Shown here piece by piece: positions 13,085 to 14,242 of a DNA stretch of 14,242 nucleotides (within the stretch, counting starts at the first letter, position 1; each line of letters begins with the position of its first letter). The translations under genes and the position numbers were made by a program. This DNA is from an uncultured Lachnospiraceae bacterium (lineage in GTDB: Bacteria; Bacillota; Clostridia; Lachnospirales; Lachnospiraceae): contig CAJTMZ010000104.1 in NCBI GenBank assembly GCA_910577445.1, positions 1 through 14,242 on the forward strand, read 5' to 3'. The notes under the pieces were generated by a model. The model ran no database searches and was not told where the DNA came from. It saw only the letters and a program-made list of their open reading frames with translations.

Positions 13085-14215
13085 ATGCGTTTACCTGAAG
13101 AACATGACGAAAGAGGAACCGGAAAACCGGTTGTTTATACTGTTTTGGCGGTATCTTTGTTTGTTTTGGCGATTCTCGCCGTCGTTTATTTCAGCAATAC
13201 CAGAACTGGCGGGAGAAACCAGGCCAGGCGGCCTGTGGCGGCAAGTCCCTCGCCCACTCCCGAAGAGGAGATGGAGTTTGCCGAAGGACAGGCGGATATC
13301 GAGGCGCTTTATAAGGAAAATAAGCTTCGCGCGGAGGATTTGGATTTCTGGGATATGTACCAGAGCGGCGGCGAAGTGATTATAGAGGAGGAACCAAAGA
13401 CAAGTCCGTCCCCTACGCCCTCCCATGAGCCCACGGACGAGGAGCTTGCCGCGGACGGGGAACATGTAAAGGTGGCTTTGAAGGACGGGACAGAGGAATG
13501 GCACGAGATTTCAAAGGATATTCCCCTCTACACCTATGATTTTACCAATATAAAAATAACCGCGGGTAAGATGGAGTACTATCAGGACGGGGAGCCTACC
13601 TCCTGCCTTGGGGTGGAACTTTCGGAAAACAGCGGAAATGTGGATTTTGAGGCGTTAAAGGACTTTGGCGTTGATTTTGTAATGCTCAGGCTTGGAAGCA
13701 GGGGCTATGAGACCGGTTTGCTTTCTCTGGACAAAAATTTTGTGAGCAATATCACAAAGGCCCAGAACGCGGGTCTGGAAGTGGGCGTGTACTTTTTTTC
13801 ACAGGCGGTAAGCGAAAAGGAAGCTGTGGAAGAGGCTGAGTTCGTAACCAACAATCTGGTGCCCTATAAAATCAGCTATCCGGTGGCTTATGTGATGGAG
13901 TATATCTCAAACGACGAGTGCCGCATTGACTCTCTGGACGCGGAAAATAAAACGGCTGTTGCGAAAGCGTTTTTATCCTACATGGACCGGGAGGGATACC
14001 GCACGCTCCTCTACGGAACGAAGGACTGGCTTTTGGGCGAACTGGAACCCGAAGAGCTGCTGGAGGACTACGATGTATGGCTGAACGACCAGACGCCCGT
14101 GCCGGAATATCCTTATGAATTTAAGCTGTGGAAGTATGCGGTACGGCAGAAAATAAACGGAGTGGAAAACGATGTACCGTACATTATCAGCTTTGTGGAC
14201 TATACCCGTAAATGA
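13085..14215 (+). CDS. membrane-anchored glycoside hydrolase family 25-like protein, altered active site
   Basis: The 376-residue product has one transmembrane segment (about 15-36) and a long Pro/Ser/Glu-rich linker with two SPSPTP motifs (about 54-59 and 107-112). A GH25 (muramidase) type domain covers about 174-374. Fold markers are FVMLRLGSRGY, DKNFVSNITKAQNAGLEVGVYFFSQA, YKISYPVAY and the closing ISFVDYTRK. Active GH25 enzymes use an Asp in GIDVS and a D-x-E pair. Here these read GVELS (Glu178) and V-M-E (Val270, Glu272), so only the final Glu is unchanged. Muramidase activity is therefore doubtful; wall binding or a changed activity is possible. The ATG at 13085 has GGTGAG just upstream; GTG codons at 13073 and 13076 are alternatives. 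It probably faces outward at the cell surface. Confidence 0.85.
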   Translation: MRLPEEHDERGTGKPVVYTVLAVSLFVLAILAVVYFSNTRTGGRNQARRPVAASPSPTPEEEMEFAEGQADIEALYKENKLRAEDLDFWDMYQSGGEVIIEEEPKTSPSPTPSHEPTDEELAADGEHVKVALKDGTEEWHEISKDIPLYTYDFTNIKITAGKMEYYQDGEPTSCLGVELSENSGNVDFEALKDFGVDFVMLRLGSRGYETGLLSLDKNFVSNITKAQNAGLEVGVYFFSQAVSEKEAVEEAEFVTNNLVPYKISYPVAYVMEYISNDECRIDSLDAENKTAVAKAFLSYMDREGYRTLLYGTKDWLLGELEPEELLEDYDVWLNDQTPVPEYPYEFKLWKYAVRQKINGVENDVPYIISFVDYTRK

Positions 14216-14242
14216 AATATTGTGAGAGAACGGCAGCCCTGC

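Overview
The window looks like a chromosomal housekeeping segment of an anaerobic Firmicute of class Clostridia, most likely a Lachnospiraceae-type gut bacterium. Three things point there: a six-subunit Rnf complex in the order C-D-G-E-A-B, a four-domain S1 protein directly downstream of ispH, and strong GGAGG-type ribosome binding sites with TAA, TAG and TGA stops. This taxonomic placement comes from gene order and protein style, not from a database comparison.

Layout. (1) Positions 1-2727, + strand: cmk, ispH and an S1-domain ribosomal protein, closely packed, with a 20-bp overlap between ispH and S1. cmk and ispH begin with near-identical 56-bp leaders. The unit ends in a strong hairpin terminator that may work in both directions. 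(2) Positions 2851-5369, - strand: a likely operon of a membrane-anchored, catalytically degenerate M23/LytM protein, a bactofilin and a YprB-type DEDD exonuclease. It has a good sigma-A promoter at 5492-5520. (3) Positions 5569-10828, + strand: a divergent promoter drives rnfC, rnfD, rnfG, rnfE, rnfA and rnfB. This ion-translocating ferredoxin:NAD+ oxidoreductase is the main energy-conserving system of the window. rnfG carries an in-frame TAA at codon 45, while the rest of its frame is intact. (4) Positions 10884-11924, + strand: an aldo/keto reductase fused to a two-cluster ferredoxin domain, probably cotranscribed with rnf. (5) Positions 11929-12957, - strand: an ApbE lipoprotein, the flavin transferase expected to attach FMN to RnfD and RnfG. 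(6) Positions 13085-14215, + strand: a membrane-anchored GH25-like protein whose catalytic acidic residues are altered.

How the parts fit. Regions 3 to 5 form a functional module: Rnf couples ferredoxin oxidation to NAD+ reduction and ion export, ApbE matures its covalent flavins, and the ferredoxin-fused reductase is a plausible but unproven user of the same electrons. Regions 2 and 6 are envelope or cell-shape related. Both carry wall-hydrolase folds that have lost key catalytic residues, which suggests structural or binding roles.

I did not find a clearly new system such as a defence island, CRISPR array or mobile element. The most notable observations are the rnfG stop codon, the repeated leader around cmk, the bactofilin/pseudo-LytM operon, and the palindromic face-to-face promoters between apbE and the GH25-like gene.
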